From positions 186,001-250,000 of the forward strand of contig NZ_JAIRDQ010000013.1 of NCBI RefSeq assembly GCF_021458635.1: 64,000 nucleotides of DNA. The letters are read 5' to 3'. This DNA is from Bradyrhizobium monzae (lineage in GTDB: Bacteria > Pseudomonadota > Alphaproteobacteria > Rhizobiales > Xanthobacteraceae). The notes beneath the pieces were generated by a model that was not told the origin of the DNA, searched no databases, and saw only the letters and a list, made by a program, of their open reading frames with translations. This document shows positions 45,676 through 53,485 of this stretch, one piece after another. Position 1 is the stretch's first letter. Each line of letters starts with the position of its first letter. Position numbers and translations under genes: made by a program.

Positions 45676-46548
45676 TCACGCGTGTCCCGACATCTCCGGT
45701 TGAACGACCAGGCCGAACCGCTGCGCCGCACCTCGAAGGACCGCACTTAGCGTCGCGTTGGCGATTGCCCGGCCGCGGTCGTCGATACCGGTCCATTGCG
45801 CCAGTACGCCGCGCGGGTCGATCTCGATCAGCTTGACGCCGGAAGGAACCTCAGTCCCGTCACGGATGATGCCGCGCAAGACGCCATCGCGCGGCGCCAT
45901 GACGGGCGCGCCGGAAAGATGGCCGAGCACGAGATCCTTCTCGACATGCGTTCCAATTTCGACTGACGTTCGCCAGGTGCCAACAAGGCTGGAATAAGCA
46001 AAACGTTCGGCGCCGAGATCACCGAGCCGGCTCGCAATTCCGTCAGCCGCATCCGTCCAGCCGTCTCGCTGGACCAGGCCGATCCTGCCGGGCCGGGTTT
46101 CGATCGCGACATCGCAATTCGAGCTCTTGGAGAAGCCTGGGCCCAGACCTATGGTCAGTCCCGCGAGCCGCCGCAGGTCGGGCCTGATCTGGCGCTTCTG
46201 CAGACGCGCGTCGATCAGCACATCAATGCGGCGGATCGGAAGGAGGTCGACAAGACCGAGACGGGAGACGATGACCCGTCTTCGTCGGCTAGCGTCCCCG
46301 CGGATCGCCCTGAGCACCTGCATGGCGTCGTCGAGGCGTTCACCCACAATATCTTCGACCTGTGCCGTCCCGGCGAACAGCGCGTCATGGAACGCCATCC
46401 TGCGCCGAATCACGGGCGGATCGGGATCATGCGACAGCACCACGCAAGTTCCGCCGCGCGCAAGATGGACGGCGATCGCAGACGCAATCTCATTGGTGCC
46501 GAGGATGATCGCGAACAGTCGATCCTGATGATCAGTTTCTAAAGACAT
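45676..46548 (-). CDS. YqeB/EF2563-like molybdenum-hydroxylase accessory homologue
   Basis: A 290-residue protein. Family-like features: AIILGTNEIASAIAVHLARG (Rossmann-type start), VIRRRMAFHDALFAGTAQVE, LTIGLGPGFSKSSNCDVAIE TRPGRIGLV, then PVMAPRDGVLRGIIRDG, EVPSGVKLIEIDPRG and a closing DDRGRAIANATLSAVL. Family members accompany selenium-dependent molybdenum hydroxylases and are thought to help mature the Mo enzyme; no such hydroxylase is nearby. The promoter has sigma-54 and NifA elements, which suggests a task linked to nitrogen fixation, perhaps molybdenum handling (inference). GAGG lies 5 bases before the ATG. Confidence 0.78.
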   Translation of the reverse strand: MSLETDHQDRLFAIILGTNEIASAIAVHLARGGTCVVLSHDPDPPVIRRRMAFHDALFAGTAQVEDIVGERLDDAMQVLRAIRGDASRRRRVIVSRLGLVDLLPIRRIDVLIDARLQKRQIRPDLRRLAGLTIGLGPGFSKSSNCDVAIETRPGRIGLVQRDGWTDAADGIASRLGDLGAERFAYSSLVGTWRTSVEIGTHVEKDLVLGHLSGAPVMAPRDGVLRGIIRDGTEVPSGVKLIEIDPRGVLAQWTGIDDRGRAIANATLSAVLRGAAQRFGLVVQPEMSGHA

Positions 46549-46630
46549 TCAGGCCTCAAATCGAAGTGTCCTCGCGTCTGCAAACGCTGCCGACAAAGCA
46601 GTTGCGCTGGATGATTGCGTCGAACACCTG

Positions 46631-46647
46631 AGCAAGAGCCGCGCCAA
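46631..46647 (-). promoter_or_regulatory. sigma-54 promoter of the YqeB-like/HemN-like unit
   Basis: On the minus strand TTGGCGCGGCTCTTGCT fits YTGGCACG-N4-TTGCW with a single mismatch. It lies 83 bases before the ATG at 46548; a NifA-type site lies about 100 bases further upstream. Confidence 0.75.
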
Positions 46648-46747
46648 TTGACAGATGCCTTTGCGCTCTTGCCGCGAACGATCGCAGGACCGTTCAACAT
46701 GAGTTCTGTCCCAAAGCAACGAACGGCTTGTTGCAGAGTCGCAAACC

Positions 46748-46763
46748 TGTTTGGAAACCCACA
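46748..46763. promoter_or_regulatory. NifA site upstream of the YqeB-like gene
   Basis: TGTTTGGAAACCCACA is an exact TGT-N10-ACA site, about 100 bases upstream of the minus-strand -24/-12 element at 46631-46647, a normal activator distance. Confidence 0.65.
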
Positions 46764-46812
46764 TCGCGCAGAAAGCCAGGAACATCCACGTCGGTTCTGG
46801 GTCCGAAAGCGT

Positions 46813-47154
46813 TCAGTGCGCTAGCCCCGTGGGTTTCATCTCGCGATCGTTGACGAGGATGACAGCCGCGGGCCATTGGTTGCCCCTGTAGGGTGCTGGG
46901 GACTCTGTTCGTTCCACCGCAAGGATGGGATCGCCGTCAATTTTAGTTCCAACGCAAGAGGTTCCTGGCCGCACCGGCATCTGTCCGATCGAGTCGCCGC
47001 GGATCGGCTTCGCGCGTCGCGCGGCCGCCGCGTTGATCGCGTCGCAACGCGAGCGGCTCGCGCTCATCACTTTGATGGAAATGGACCGCGACATCTGCTG
47101 ACGGCGCGACCTGTCGAGGAGGCCGCTTCGACGAGATCCAAAGTCAGCGCTCAA
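46813..47154 (-). CDS. small hypothetical protein coupled to the preceding gene
   Basis: Not recognised. The frame opens with TTG at 47154 overlapping the stop of the gene at 47151-47741 (TTGA), which suggests translational coupling; ATG 47094 is an alternative. The second half looks like a real folded protein: GDSIGQMPVRPGTSCVGTKI, DGDPILAVERTESPAPYRGN, and QWPAAVILVNDREMKPTGLA. The Arg/Ser-rich N-terminal 40 residues look poorer and may be altered. Length 113 residues. Confidence 0.5.
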   Translation of the reverse strand: MSADFGSRRSGLLDRSRRQQMSRSISIKVMSASRSRCDAINAAAARRAKPIRGDSIGQMPVRPGTSCVGTKIDGDPILAVERTESPAPYRGNQWPAAVILVNDREMKPTGLAH

Positions 47155-47741
47155 ACCGGGCGGTTCTGGTTGCGGTTTTTCACGGGCCCCATCCGCTTCA
47201 GCCCGTCTTCGTAAGGGATCTCCTCATAGGAGGCATCGAGAGCCGTGGCTGCGTCGAGCAGGTAGTCCAGCTTGCCGCCCGCATCGAATTTCTTGAAGTC
47301 GTTCTTATCGAGCCCGGCCAGGTCCATCATCTCTTTCCAGACGGTCGATTCATCGCACGGGAGGATGTGGAAGGTGATGTCGCCGACCTTGGTCCGGTAT
47401 TTCGCCAACAGATCTATATTGTTGCAAAACATGAAGTAGCGCCCGTCGGGTCTCAGCGCGCCGTCCAGAACGCTGCTGACGTCGGTCAGATAGGCCAATG
47501 AATGCAGATAACCGGCCAGCACCGGGATTGTGCTTTCGCCCTCCTGCGCGACCGTCAGGACCTGCTCGATTGAATAATCCGGCGGCCGCTTCTCGTCCGC
47601 GAGCTGGGCCTGGAACTTCAACGCGATATCGCCACGAAAACCGAATCGGCCCGGCCTGGTCGTCTCGCCCTTAAGAACGGCATTGAGAAGTCGCCCCTCC
47701 TTGTCCAGCCGGCCGAGCGCGGTGTTCTCGATTGCAGTCAT
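47151..47741 (-). CDS. nif-linked protein of unknown function
   Basis: A 196-residue soluble protein, not assigned to a family. It starts MTAIENTALGRLDKEGRLLN, with RFGFRGDIALKFQAQLADEK, YSIEQVLTVAQEGESTIPVL and RYFMFCNNIDLLAKYRTKVG in the middle; no membrane segment or Cys cluster. ATG 47741 has CGAGGA upstream; the longer frame to 47861 is not supported. A -24/-12-like element at 47798-47814 precedes it, and a NifA-like site is shared with the divergent iscA-nifS unit, so it is probably co-regulated with nif genes. Confidence 0.75.
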   Translation of the reverse strand: MTAIENTALGRLDKEGRLLNAVLKGETTRPGRFGFRGDIALKFQAQLADEKRPPDYSIEQVLTVAQEGESTIPVLAGYLHSLAYLTDVSSVLDGALRPDGRYFMFCNNIDLLAKYRTKVGDITFHILPCDESTVWKEMMDLAGLDKNDFKKFDAGGKLDYLLDAATALDASYEEIPYEDGLKRMGPVKNRNQNRPV

Positions 47742-47797
47742 GAAAATCGTCCTCGATCTAAGCTCATCGCCGGCCCTCGACCGGCGCAGCACGGAAA

Positions 47798-47814
47798 TGC
47801 AAATTGCTTGCCGA
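47798..47814 (-). promoter_or_regulatory. possible sigma-54 promoter of the 47151-47741 gene
   Basis: On the minus strand TCGGCAAGCAATTTGCA keeps GG and GC at the required 10-base spacing and TTGCA at -12, with two mismatches at -24. It lies 57 bases before the ATG. Confidence 0.55.
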
Positions 47815-47886
47815 CCCATGCACCGCATTTCATCTGTGTAAACGCCTGAAGAAACGCGCAAGCGCGCTTAAATCCCGAAATAGCCG

Positions 47887-47902
47887 CGTCGGGAAGCCGA
47901 CA
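47887..47902. promoter_or_regulatory. NifA-like site shared by divergent units
   Basis: CGTCGGGAAGCCGACA is one mismatch from TGT-N10-ACA and carries the TCGGG core seen in other NifA sites of this window. It lies between the minus-strand element at 47798 and the plus-strand element at 47963. Confidence 0.5.
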
Positions 47903-47962
47903 CGAGTCGCAAAGCCAACAGGCGAGAGTTGAAAAACGGAAGCCTTATCAGGCGCGTGTGCG

Positions 47963-47979
47963 CTGGCATGCGAATTGCC
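47963..47979 (+). promoter_or_regulatory. sigma-54 promoter of the iscA-nifS unit
   Basis: CTGGCATGCGAATTGCC has the GG and GC pair correctly spaced and matches the consensus at all but two positions. It lies 41 bases before the iscA-type ATG. Confidence 0.75.
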
Positions 47980-48020
47980 AACTTGCAGTCAGCCGAGCCA
48001 TGCAAGTGAAAGGGTGAACC

Positions 48021-48335
48021 ATGATCAATTTGACAGATAGCGCACTGAATGCGGTCAGGGGCGTGATTTCAACATCGGGAGCAAGCGGCTTGCGCATTAC
48101 GGTCGAGTCCGGCGGCTGTGCCGGGTTCAAATACATCATGGGCTTGGCCAATGAGACGACGTCGGACGATAAGGTGATCGAGCGCGACGGGGTCAAGTTG
48201 TTCGTGGACAACGACAGCCACAAATATCTCGCTGGCACCACCATCGATTTCGTGCTGGCGCAGGAGGGCTCCGGATTCACCTTCGACAACCCGAACGCCA
48301 ACGCGGGCTGCTCGTGCGGTAAATCCTTCAGCTGA
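48021..48335 (+). CDS. IscA/ErpA-family Fe-S carrier, nif-linked
   Basis: A 104-residue A-type carrier that accepts or delivers Fe-S clusters. The three conserved cysteines are Cys33 (SGGCAGFKYIMG), Cys97 and Cys99 (AGCSCGKSFS). It is first in a unit with a NifU-C-like gene and nifS, so it probably helps form clusters for nitrogenase. The stop and the next start share one base (TGATG). Confidence 0.93.
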   Translation: MINLTDSALNAVRGVISTSGASGLRITVESGGCAGFKYIMGLANETTSDDKVIERDGVKLFVDNDSHKYLAGTTIDFVLAQEGSGFTFDNPNANAGCSCGKSFS

Positions 48336-48643
48336 TGAACGAGGTCGCAAGCATGCTGGCCGAATCCAAGCAACTGAAGCAAACGACGGCCGCCGAGATG
48401 GACCGGGAGCAAGTGATTCGCGCCGTCCTCGAGGAGGTCCGCCCCAATCTGAAACGCGATGGTGGTGACTGTCAGCTGGTTGCGATCGACGGGACCAAGA
48501 TCTTGGTCAGGCTGACGGGGGCCTGCGTGCTCTGCAAGCTGTCAGCTGCGACGCTGGAGGGCATTCAGGCGCGGCTGATCGAAAAGCTCGGCGAATTCGT
48601 TCGCCTGATCCCGGTTGCCGGCGCGCCTACGGCGCCATATTGA
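48335..48643 (+). CDS. NifU C-terminal-domain protein
   Basis: A 102-residue protein equal to the C-terminal Fe-S scaffold domain of NifU: VRPNLKRDGGDCQLVAIDG, then RLTGACVLCKLSAATLEGI with the CxxC cluster site. The N-terminal IscU-like and central ferredoxin domains of full NifU are absent and no gene for them is seen here, so with the IscA-type protein it forms a reduced Nif assembly set. It is coupled by overlap to its neighbours on both sides. Confidence 0.92.
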   Translation: MNEVASMLAESKQLKQTTAAEMDREQVIRAVLEEVRPNLKRDGGDCQLVAIDGTKILVRLTGACVLCKLSAATLEGIQARLIEKLGEFVRLIPVAGAPTAPY

Positions 48644-48654
48644 GCAGGGTTTCA

Positions 48655-49833
48655 GTGGCTATTTATCTCGACAACAATGCGACGACCCGAACGGATCCGT
48701 CGGTCGTGCAGGCCATGTTGCCGTTTTTCGCCGAGCGGTTCGGCAATGCCTCCTCAGCCCATGCCTTTGGCAGGCAGGTCGCGGGCGCGATGCGGCAGGC
48801 ACGCCGCAGCGTGCAGGCGCTAGTAGGGGCTGCCCATGATGACGAGATCGTCTTTACTTCCGGCGGGACGGAATCCAACAATGCCGCCATTCTCTCAGCG
48901 CTGGCGACGCAGGAGGGCCGGGACGAGATCGTCACCACCTCGGTCGAGCATCAGGCGATCCTGGCGCTGGTCGAACAGGTGGCCCAAAGCGGGGCCAAGG
49001 TTCATCTGATCGCGGTGGATTCGCGCGGCCGGCTCGACCTTGAGGCTTTTCGGTCGGCGCTTGGACCACGTACGGCGATTGCATCGGTGATGTGGGCCAA
49101 CAACGAGACCGGCACCATCTTCCCGGTGGAACGTCTGGCCGGATGGGCGCGCGCCTCCGGCGCGCAGTTTCATACCGATGCCGTGCAGGCGGTCGGCAGG
49201 GTACCCATTGACCTGAAGGCCAGCGTTATCGACATGCTGTCGCTGTCCGGGCACAAGCTGCATGGACCCAAGGGGATCGGCGCGCTTTACTTACGCAAAG
49301 GCACGACATTCAGGCCGCTGATCCGGGGCGGAGGACAAGAACGCCGGCGCCGCGGCGGAACCGAGAACATCCCCGGCATCGTCGGTCTCGGAAAAGCGGC
49401 AGAGCTTGCTGCAGAGCGGCTCGACCGAGCGCGCGTTCGTGTTGCTGCGCTGCGCGATCGTCTGGAGCAGTCGATCTTGCAGAACGGTCACTGCACGGCC
49501 CTTGGCGACCACTGTAACCGGCTGCCGAACACAATCAATATCGCCTTCGAGGGCCTCGAAGGGGAAGCGATCGTCCATCACCTCAATCGCGCCGGCATTG
49601 CCGCGTCGCTCGGGTCGGCTTGTAGCTCAGGCGCGATGGAGCCATCGCATGTGCTGCGCGCCATGCATGTGCCGGCGAGCAGCCTGCCCGGCGCGGTACG
49701 CTTTTCGCTGTCCCATGAAACCACCGCTGAAGAGATCGACCAGGTCGTGCGTGCGCTGTCCGACATCCTGGTCCGTCTGCGTGGCATGTCCCGAGAGCTC
49801 GCCCCGCTAGCAATCCGTAATTCCTGGAGTTGA
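48655..49833 (+). CDS. nifS: NifS cysteine desulfurase
   Basis: PLP enzyme that provides sulfur for nitrogenase Fe-S clusters. Seen: IYLDNNATTRTDPSVVQAML at the start, TSGGTESNNAAI near residue 70, the PLP lysine in LSLSGHKLHGPKGIGALY near 195 and the catalytic Cys in GSACSSGAMEPSHVLRAM near 320. The start is either GTG 48655, after AGCAGGG, or TTG 48640, which overlaps the previous stop; GTG gives the usual family N-terminus and 392 residues. It is followed at once by nifT. Confidence 0.96.
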   Translation: MAIYLDNNATTRTDPSVVQAMLPFFAERFGNASSAHAFGRQVAGAMRQARRSVQALVGAAHDDEIVFTSGGTESNNAAILSALATQEGRDEIVTTSVEHQAILALVEQVAQSGAKVHLIAVDSRGRLDLEAFRSALGPRTAIASVMWANNETGTIFPVERLAGWARASGAQFHTDAVQAVGRVPIDLKASVIDMLSLSGHKLHGPKGIGALYLRKGTTFRPLIRGGGQERRRRGGTENIPGIVGLGKAAELAAERLDRARVRVAALRDRLEQSILQNGHCTALGDHCNRLPNTINIAFEGLEGEAIVHHLNRAGIAASLGSACSSGAMEPSHVLRAMHVPASSLPGAVRFSLSHETTAEEIDQVVRALSDILVRLRGMSRELAPLAIRNSWS

Positions 49834-49837
49834 TCTC

Positions 49838-50062
49838 ATGAAAGTCATGATCCGCCGCTCTCCCGAGGCAGGCCTGTCGATTTATGTGCCCAAGAAGGAT
49901 CTTGAAGAGCGGATTGTCGAATCCGAGCACGAGACACTGTGGGGCGGTTGGATCAGATTAACGAATGGATGGGTGCTCGACCTGCCCGAGATGGCGAGCG
50001 ATACGCCGCTGCCGATCACGGTCAATGCCAAAAGGATTGGCGGGGACGGCGATGAACGATGA
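49838..50062 (+). CDS. nifT: NifT/FixU protein
   Basis: A 74-residue protein, MKVMIRRSPEAGLSIYVPKK, then KDLEERIVESEH and LWGGWIRLTNGWVLDLPEM. The family is constant in nif clusters but its function is not known; deletion has little effect in some diazotrophs. GGAG precedes the ATG. Its last bases overlap the start of the SIR2-like gene (ATGA). Confidence 0.95.
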   Translation: MKVMIRRSPEAGLSIYVPKKDLEERIVESEHETLWGGWIRLTNGWVLDLPEMASDTPLPITVNAKRIGGDGDER

Positions 50063-50922
50063 GCGCAATGCCGCAAATCAACTGTCTCGAAGGGACGGAT
50101 GCAGAGGCGCTGCTCGCCAACGTTGCGGCCAGACTGCATGCCGGCAGCATTGTTCCCTATCTCGGGCCCGGGCTCGCCGAGTTGTCCAAGCCTGACGTGC
50201 CAGTGACACCTGATGCGCTGGCGATCTTCTTCGGCACCAAGGTCGCGCTGCCGCGCCGGGCCCGCGGCAATGCCTGGGCTGCAGCACAGCATATCGAGAG
50301 CAACAAGCATCGGTCTACGGTGACGGGATTGATGGCTCAGGCGTTCGCCGCGCCGGTCGAGCCGACAACCCTGCATCGTCATCTTGCTGCGTTACGCTTA
50401 CCGATGATCGTCGATACCTGGTATGATGGCGCGATGCGCGCATCGCTTGGCAAGCGTGAGGGATGGGGCGAAGTGCAAGGGATTACCCGCGCCGGCATCG
50501 GCGAGGTTCGCTGGTACCGTTTCTATGATGCCGATGGCGTAGAGGTCGAGTCCCTGGCCGCCGGCGCCTGGACCACGGTCCTCTACAAGCCGCATGGCGG
50601 CGTGCTGCCGGCAAGAAACTTCCTGATCTCCGACGCCGATTATGTCGAGGTCCTGACCGAGATCGATATCCAGACGCCCATTCCGGAGATCGTCAAGCAG
50701 CGGCGGCTTGGACGGAGCTTTCTTTTCATCGGCTGTCGGTTCGACGATCAGCTGCTACGCATTTTTGCGCGGCAGATCACGAAGCGCTCGGCAGACGTTC
50801 ACTACGCACTTGTCGAACCCGATGCCCTCTCGCGCAACGAGCTGAGATTCCTGCTCGACCAGCGCTTGACCCCGCTCGCGATTGCGATCCCGCGCGCCGT
50901 GGAGATCTTGCTGGCCAATTAG
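50059..50922 (+). CDS. SIR2-like domain protein in the nif operon
   Basis: A 287-residue protein with a SIR2-like NAD-binding pattern: GSIVPYLGPGLAELSKPDVP near residue 30, LHRHLAALRLPMIVDTWYDG near 105, TVLYKPHGGVLPARNFLISD near 175 and SFLFIGCRFDDQLLRIFARQ near 235. It resembles the SIR2-like domains found in many bacterial proteins more than classic deacetylases; no zinc-ribbon cysteines were seen. It overlaps nifT by four bases, so it is translated with nif genes. The role is unknown; an NAD-dependent activity acting on a nitrogenase component is speculation. Confidence 0.72.
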   Translation: MSAMPQINCLEGTDAEALLANVAARLHAGSIVPYLGPGLAELSKPDVPVTPDALAIFFGTKVALPRRARGNAWAAAQHIESNKHRSTVTGLMAQAFAAPVEPTTLHRHLAALRLPMIVDTWYDGAMRASLGKREGWGEVQGITRAGIGEVRWYRFYDADGVEVESLAAGAWTTVLYKPHGGVLPARNFLISDADYVEVLTEIDIQTPIPEIVKQRRLGRSFLFIGCRFDDQLLRIFARQITKRSADVHYALVEPDALSRNELRFLLDQRLTPLAIAIPRAVEILLAN

Positions 50923-51051
50923 AGGCGCTGGCAAAGCGAAGCCCGCCCACCTCGGTCCAACCGTGGCGGTCGTCCGATCACAGTGCCGGTGCCGCTGAGC
51001 GGGAGCGCGTTGGTTGACAGGCGCGGCAATCGCTCCCTGCATCCCAACGTC

Positions 51052-51067
51052 TGTCGGATTTCCAACA
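51052..51067. promoter_or_regulatory. NifA site, distal, upstream of nifB
   Basis: TGTCGGATTTCCAACA is an exact TGT-N10-ACA site. Confidence 0.8.
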
Positions 51068-51081
51068 CGCCGCATGCTTGC

Positions 51082-51097
51082 TGTCGGCTGCGCAACA
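51082..51097. promoter_or_regulatory. NifA site, proximal, upstream of nifB
   Basis: TGTCGGCTGCGCAACA is an exact TGT-N10-ACA site, 30 bases (about three helical turns) from the distal site and 57 bases before the -24 element. Confidence 0.8.
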
Positions 51098-51154
51098 GGG
51101 CAGATCGCTCTGTCTAACTGATTGGCGAAGATAAGAAAATCCGTCGCTGCCGCG

Positions 51155-51171
51155 ATGGCATGCGAGTTGCT
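51155..51171 (+). promoter_or_regulatory. sigma-54 promoter of nifB
   Basis: ATGGCATGCGAGTTGCT fits YTGGCACG-N4-TTGCW with two mismatches and correct GG/GC spacing. It lies 69 bases before the nifB ATG. Confidence 0.85.
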
Positions 51172-51240
51172 AACCCAAGTTCAGGGGCTCGCTCAGGAGT
51201 GGCTCCGAGAAGCCTGTTTGGCTAGGAGAAAGAACTGGAT

Positions 51241-52794
51241 ATGGACGCAGTGGAGCGCGGCAGCAGCGCTAAAAATGCACGAGAAGGCGGCGGGACCATG
51301 CTGGCCGCCGAGCCTAAGAGCTGCGGCATCTCGGTTCGCCACGGTAAAGCGAGCTGCGGGGCACACGGGGGCCAAGGCGATTTGCCGCCGGCGATCTGGG
51401 ACAAGGTGAAGACGCACCCCTGCTACAGCGTAGAGGCGCATCACCACTACGCGCGCATGCACGTTGCGGTCGCGCCAGCTTGCAACATGCAGTGCAACTA
51501 CTGCAATCGCAAATATGACTGCGCCAATGAATCCCGCCCGGGTGTGACCAGCGAGAAGCTCACCCCCGAGCAGGCGGCCAAAAAGGTGCTCGCGGTCGCC
51601 TCCCGCATTCCGCAGATGACCGTGCTTGGCATTGCCGGTCCCGGCGATCCCCTGGCCAACCCAGACAAGACCTTCAGGACTTTCGAGCTCGTGGCCAAAG
51701 CCGCGCCCGATATCAAACTGTGTCTATCGACCAACGGGCTCGCCTTGCCCGATCACGTCGACGCCATCGCCCGGCTGAACATCGAGCACGTCACCATCAC
51801 AATCAATATGCTCGATCCCGAGATCGGCGCCCAGATCTATCCGTGGATCTTCTATAACCACAAGCGATACAGCGGGGTTGAGGCGGCGAAAATCCTGACC
51901 AGCCGTCAGCTCAGTGGTCTCGAAATGCTCTCCGCGCGAGGCATTCTTTGCAAGGTCAATTCAGTCATGATCCCGGGCATCAACGAGCGGCACCTGGTTG
52001 AGGTCAACAAAGCCGTGAAGTCGCGCGGCGCGTTCCTGCACAACATCATGCCGCTGATCGCAGCCCCCGAGCACGGCACCATGTTCGGTCTCAAGGGCCG
52101 GCGCGTGCCGAGGACAAGCGAATTGAAGGCACTGCAGGACGCATGCGAAGGCGAGATGAACATGATGCGTCATTGCCGCCAATGCCGCGCCGACGCGGTC
52201 GGACTGCTCGGCGAGGATCGAAGCGCGGAGTTTACGAAGGAGAAGATTGTGACCATGACCGTCAACTATGACTCTGAGGCGCGCAAGGCCAACCAGGCTG
52301 GAATCGAGGCGGAGCGCCGCGCCAGGATAATGCCAAGGCAGGAGGACGTGGGGGAGCATGCAGGCGGGACAAGCGACATCAAAGTGCTGATCGCGGTCGC
52401 AACCAAGGGCGCTGGGCTCGTCAATGAGCATTTTGGGCATGCCAAGGAGTTCCAGGTGTATGAAGTATCGCAATCCGGCGCAAAATTCGTCGATCACCGC
52501 CGCGTCGGTCACTACTGCCAAGGCGGCCATGGCGCGCCGGATGACCTTGCGGCCATCATCCGCTCCATCAATGACTGCCATGCCGTGTTCGTCGCCAGGA
52601 TCGGTGGTCGGCCGAGGGGCGAGCTCCACAAGGCTGGCATCGAGCCGGTCGATCAATACGCGCACGAGTTCATCGAGACGTCCGCGATCGCATGGTTCAG
52701 CTCTTATCTCAAGAAGGTGAAGAGCGGCGAGATCCAGCATGTCGACAGGGGTGACGGAGCGATCCGGCAGGACCCGATGATGTCGGTGGCGTGA
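51241..52794 (+). CDS. nifB: NifB, FeMo-cofactor precursor synthase
   Basis: Radical-SAM enzyme (517 residues) that makes NifB-co, the Fe-S-C core of FeMo-cofactor. The radical-SAM motif CNMQCNYCNRKYDC lies near residue 84, VLGIAGPGDPLANPDKTFRT near 130 and HCRQCRADAVGLLGED near 310. A C-terminal NifX-like domain (about 380-490, IKVLIAVATKGAGLVNEHFG) completes the two-domain form. AGGAGA precedes ATG 51241. Two NifA sites and a sigma-54 promoter lie upstream. fdxN and nifZ follow. Confidence 0.98.
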   Translation: MDAVERGSSAKNAREGGGTMLAAEPKSCGISVRHGKASCGAHGGQGDLPPAIWDKVKTHPCYSVEAHHHYARMHVAVAPACNMQCNYCNRKYDCANESRPGVTSEKLTPEQAAKKVLAVASRIPQMTVLGIAGPGDPLANPDKTFRTFELVAKAAPDIKLCLSTNGLALPDHVDAIARLNIEHVTITINMLDPEIGAQIYPWIFYNHKRYSGVEAAKILTSRQLSGLEMLSARGILCKVNSVMIPGINERHLVEVNKAVKSRGAFLHNIMPLIAAPEHGTMFGLKGRRVPRTSELKALQDACEGEMNMMRHCRQCRADAVGLLGEDRSAEFTKEKIVTMTVNYDSEARKANQAGIEAERRARIMPRQEDVGEHAGGTSDIKVLIAVATKGAGLVNEHFGHAKEFQVYEVSQSGAKFVDHRRVGHYCQGGHGAPDDLAAIIRSINDCHAVFVARIGGRPRGELHKAGIEPVDQYAHEFIETSAIAWFSSYLKKVKSGEIQHVDRGDGAIRQDPMMSVA

Positions 52795-52806
52795 AGAGGA
52801 CATCGG

Positions 52807-53031
52807 ATGCCGTTCAAGATCATTTCTTCGCAATGCACGGGCTGCTCCGCATGCGAGACCGAATGTCCCAACGTGGCAATCTTCGAGAAGGGCGGAACGT
52901 TCGTGATTGACCCGAAAAAATGTACCGAATGCATCGGTCACTTCGAGGAGGCGCAATGTGTTGCGGTCTGTCCGGTCGACAAGACCTGCGTCATCGACAC
53001 CTCATTGCCGCGATACCAGCCGCCGGCCTGA
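52807..53031 (+). CDS. fdxN: FdxN-type 2[4Fe-4S] ferredoxin
   Basis: A 74-residue ferredoxin, MPFKIISSQCTGCSACETEC. First motif CTGCSACETECP, second CTEC-x8-C-x3-CP (KCTECIGHFEEAQCVAVCPV). Ferredoxins directly after nifB supply electrons to the NifB reaction or nitrogenase. It has a tail of about 15 residues after the last cluster, which its paralogue at 22226 lacks. It lies 12 bases after nifB. Confidence 0.95.
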   Translation: MPFKIISSQCTGCSACETECPNVAIFEKGGTFVIDPKKCTECIGHFEEAQCVAVCPVDKTCVIDTSLPRYQPPA

Positions 53032-53164
53032 ACGAGCGTAAGCGTTATGGAGTTCACGTTGACAGTAGCTGCAGAGAATCGCCGGCTTCATCCCGGCAAT
53101 CGCGGCCACGGCGGCCAGCGAGCTCGCAGAATGCGGCCCGATCAAGTTCACGACGGAGTGATGC

Positions 53165-53485
53165 ATGAGCAACATCGTCCGCGACAGTGACGTCATAGAG
53201 CTGGATGGACCGCCGGTCTTCAACCTTGGTGAAAAGGTGAAGGCCAATCGCACCGTTCGCAATGACGGGACTTACGCCGGCAAGGAGATCGGGGACATCC
53301 TGGCCAAGAAAGGCGAGGTCGGTTACGTCGTTTCCATCGGGACGTTCCTGCAGCAATTCTACGTCTACGGTGTCGAGTTTCTTGAAACCGGCAACCGCGT
53401 CGGAATGAAATGCAAGGAACTTGATTCGGTGGACGCACGCACCAAGCTCGACAATCAACCGCTGCCGGAAGCACCGCCATCATGA
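53165..53485 (+). CDS. nifZ: NifZ
   Basis: A 106-residue maturation factor that helps form the second P-cluster of the MoFe protein. The core is intact: PPVFNLGEKVKANRTVRNDG, TYAGKEIGDILAKKGEVGYV and LQQFYVYGVEFLETGNRVGM. About 130 bases separate it from fdxN; a frame in that gap ending ECGPIKFTTE could be a remnant of a small gene. It is probably in the nifB operon. Confidence 0.95.
   Translation: MSNIVRDSDVIELDGPPVFNLGEKVKANRTVRNDGTYAGKEIGDILAKKGEVGYVVSIGTFLQQFYVYGVEFLETGNRVGMKCKELDSVDARTKLDNQPLPEAPPS

Noticed and set aside
46876..47214. 112-codon plus-strand frame
   Set aside because: Antisense to the small minus-strand gene at 46813-47154, whose product looks more like a folded protein and which is coupled to its upstream neighbour.
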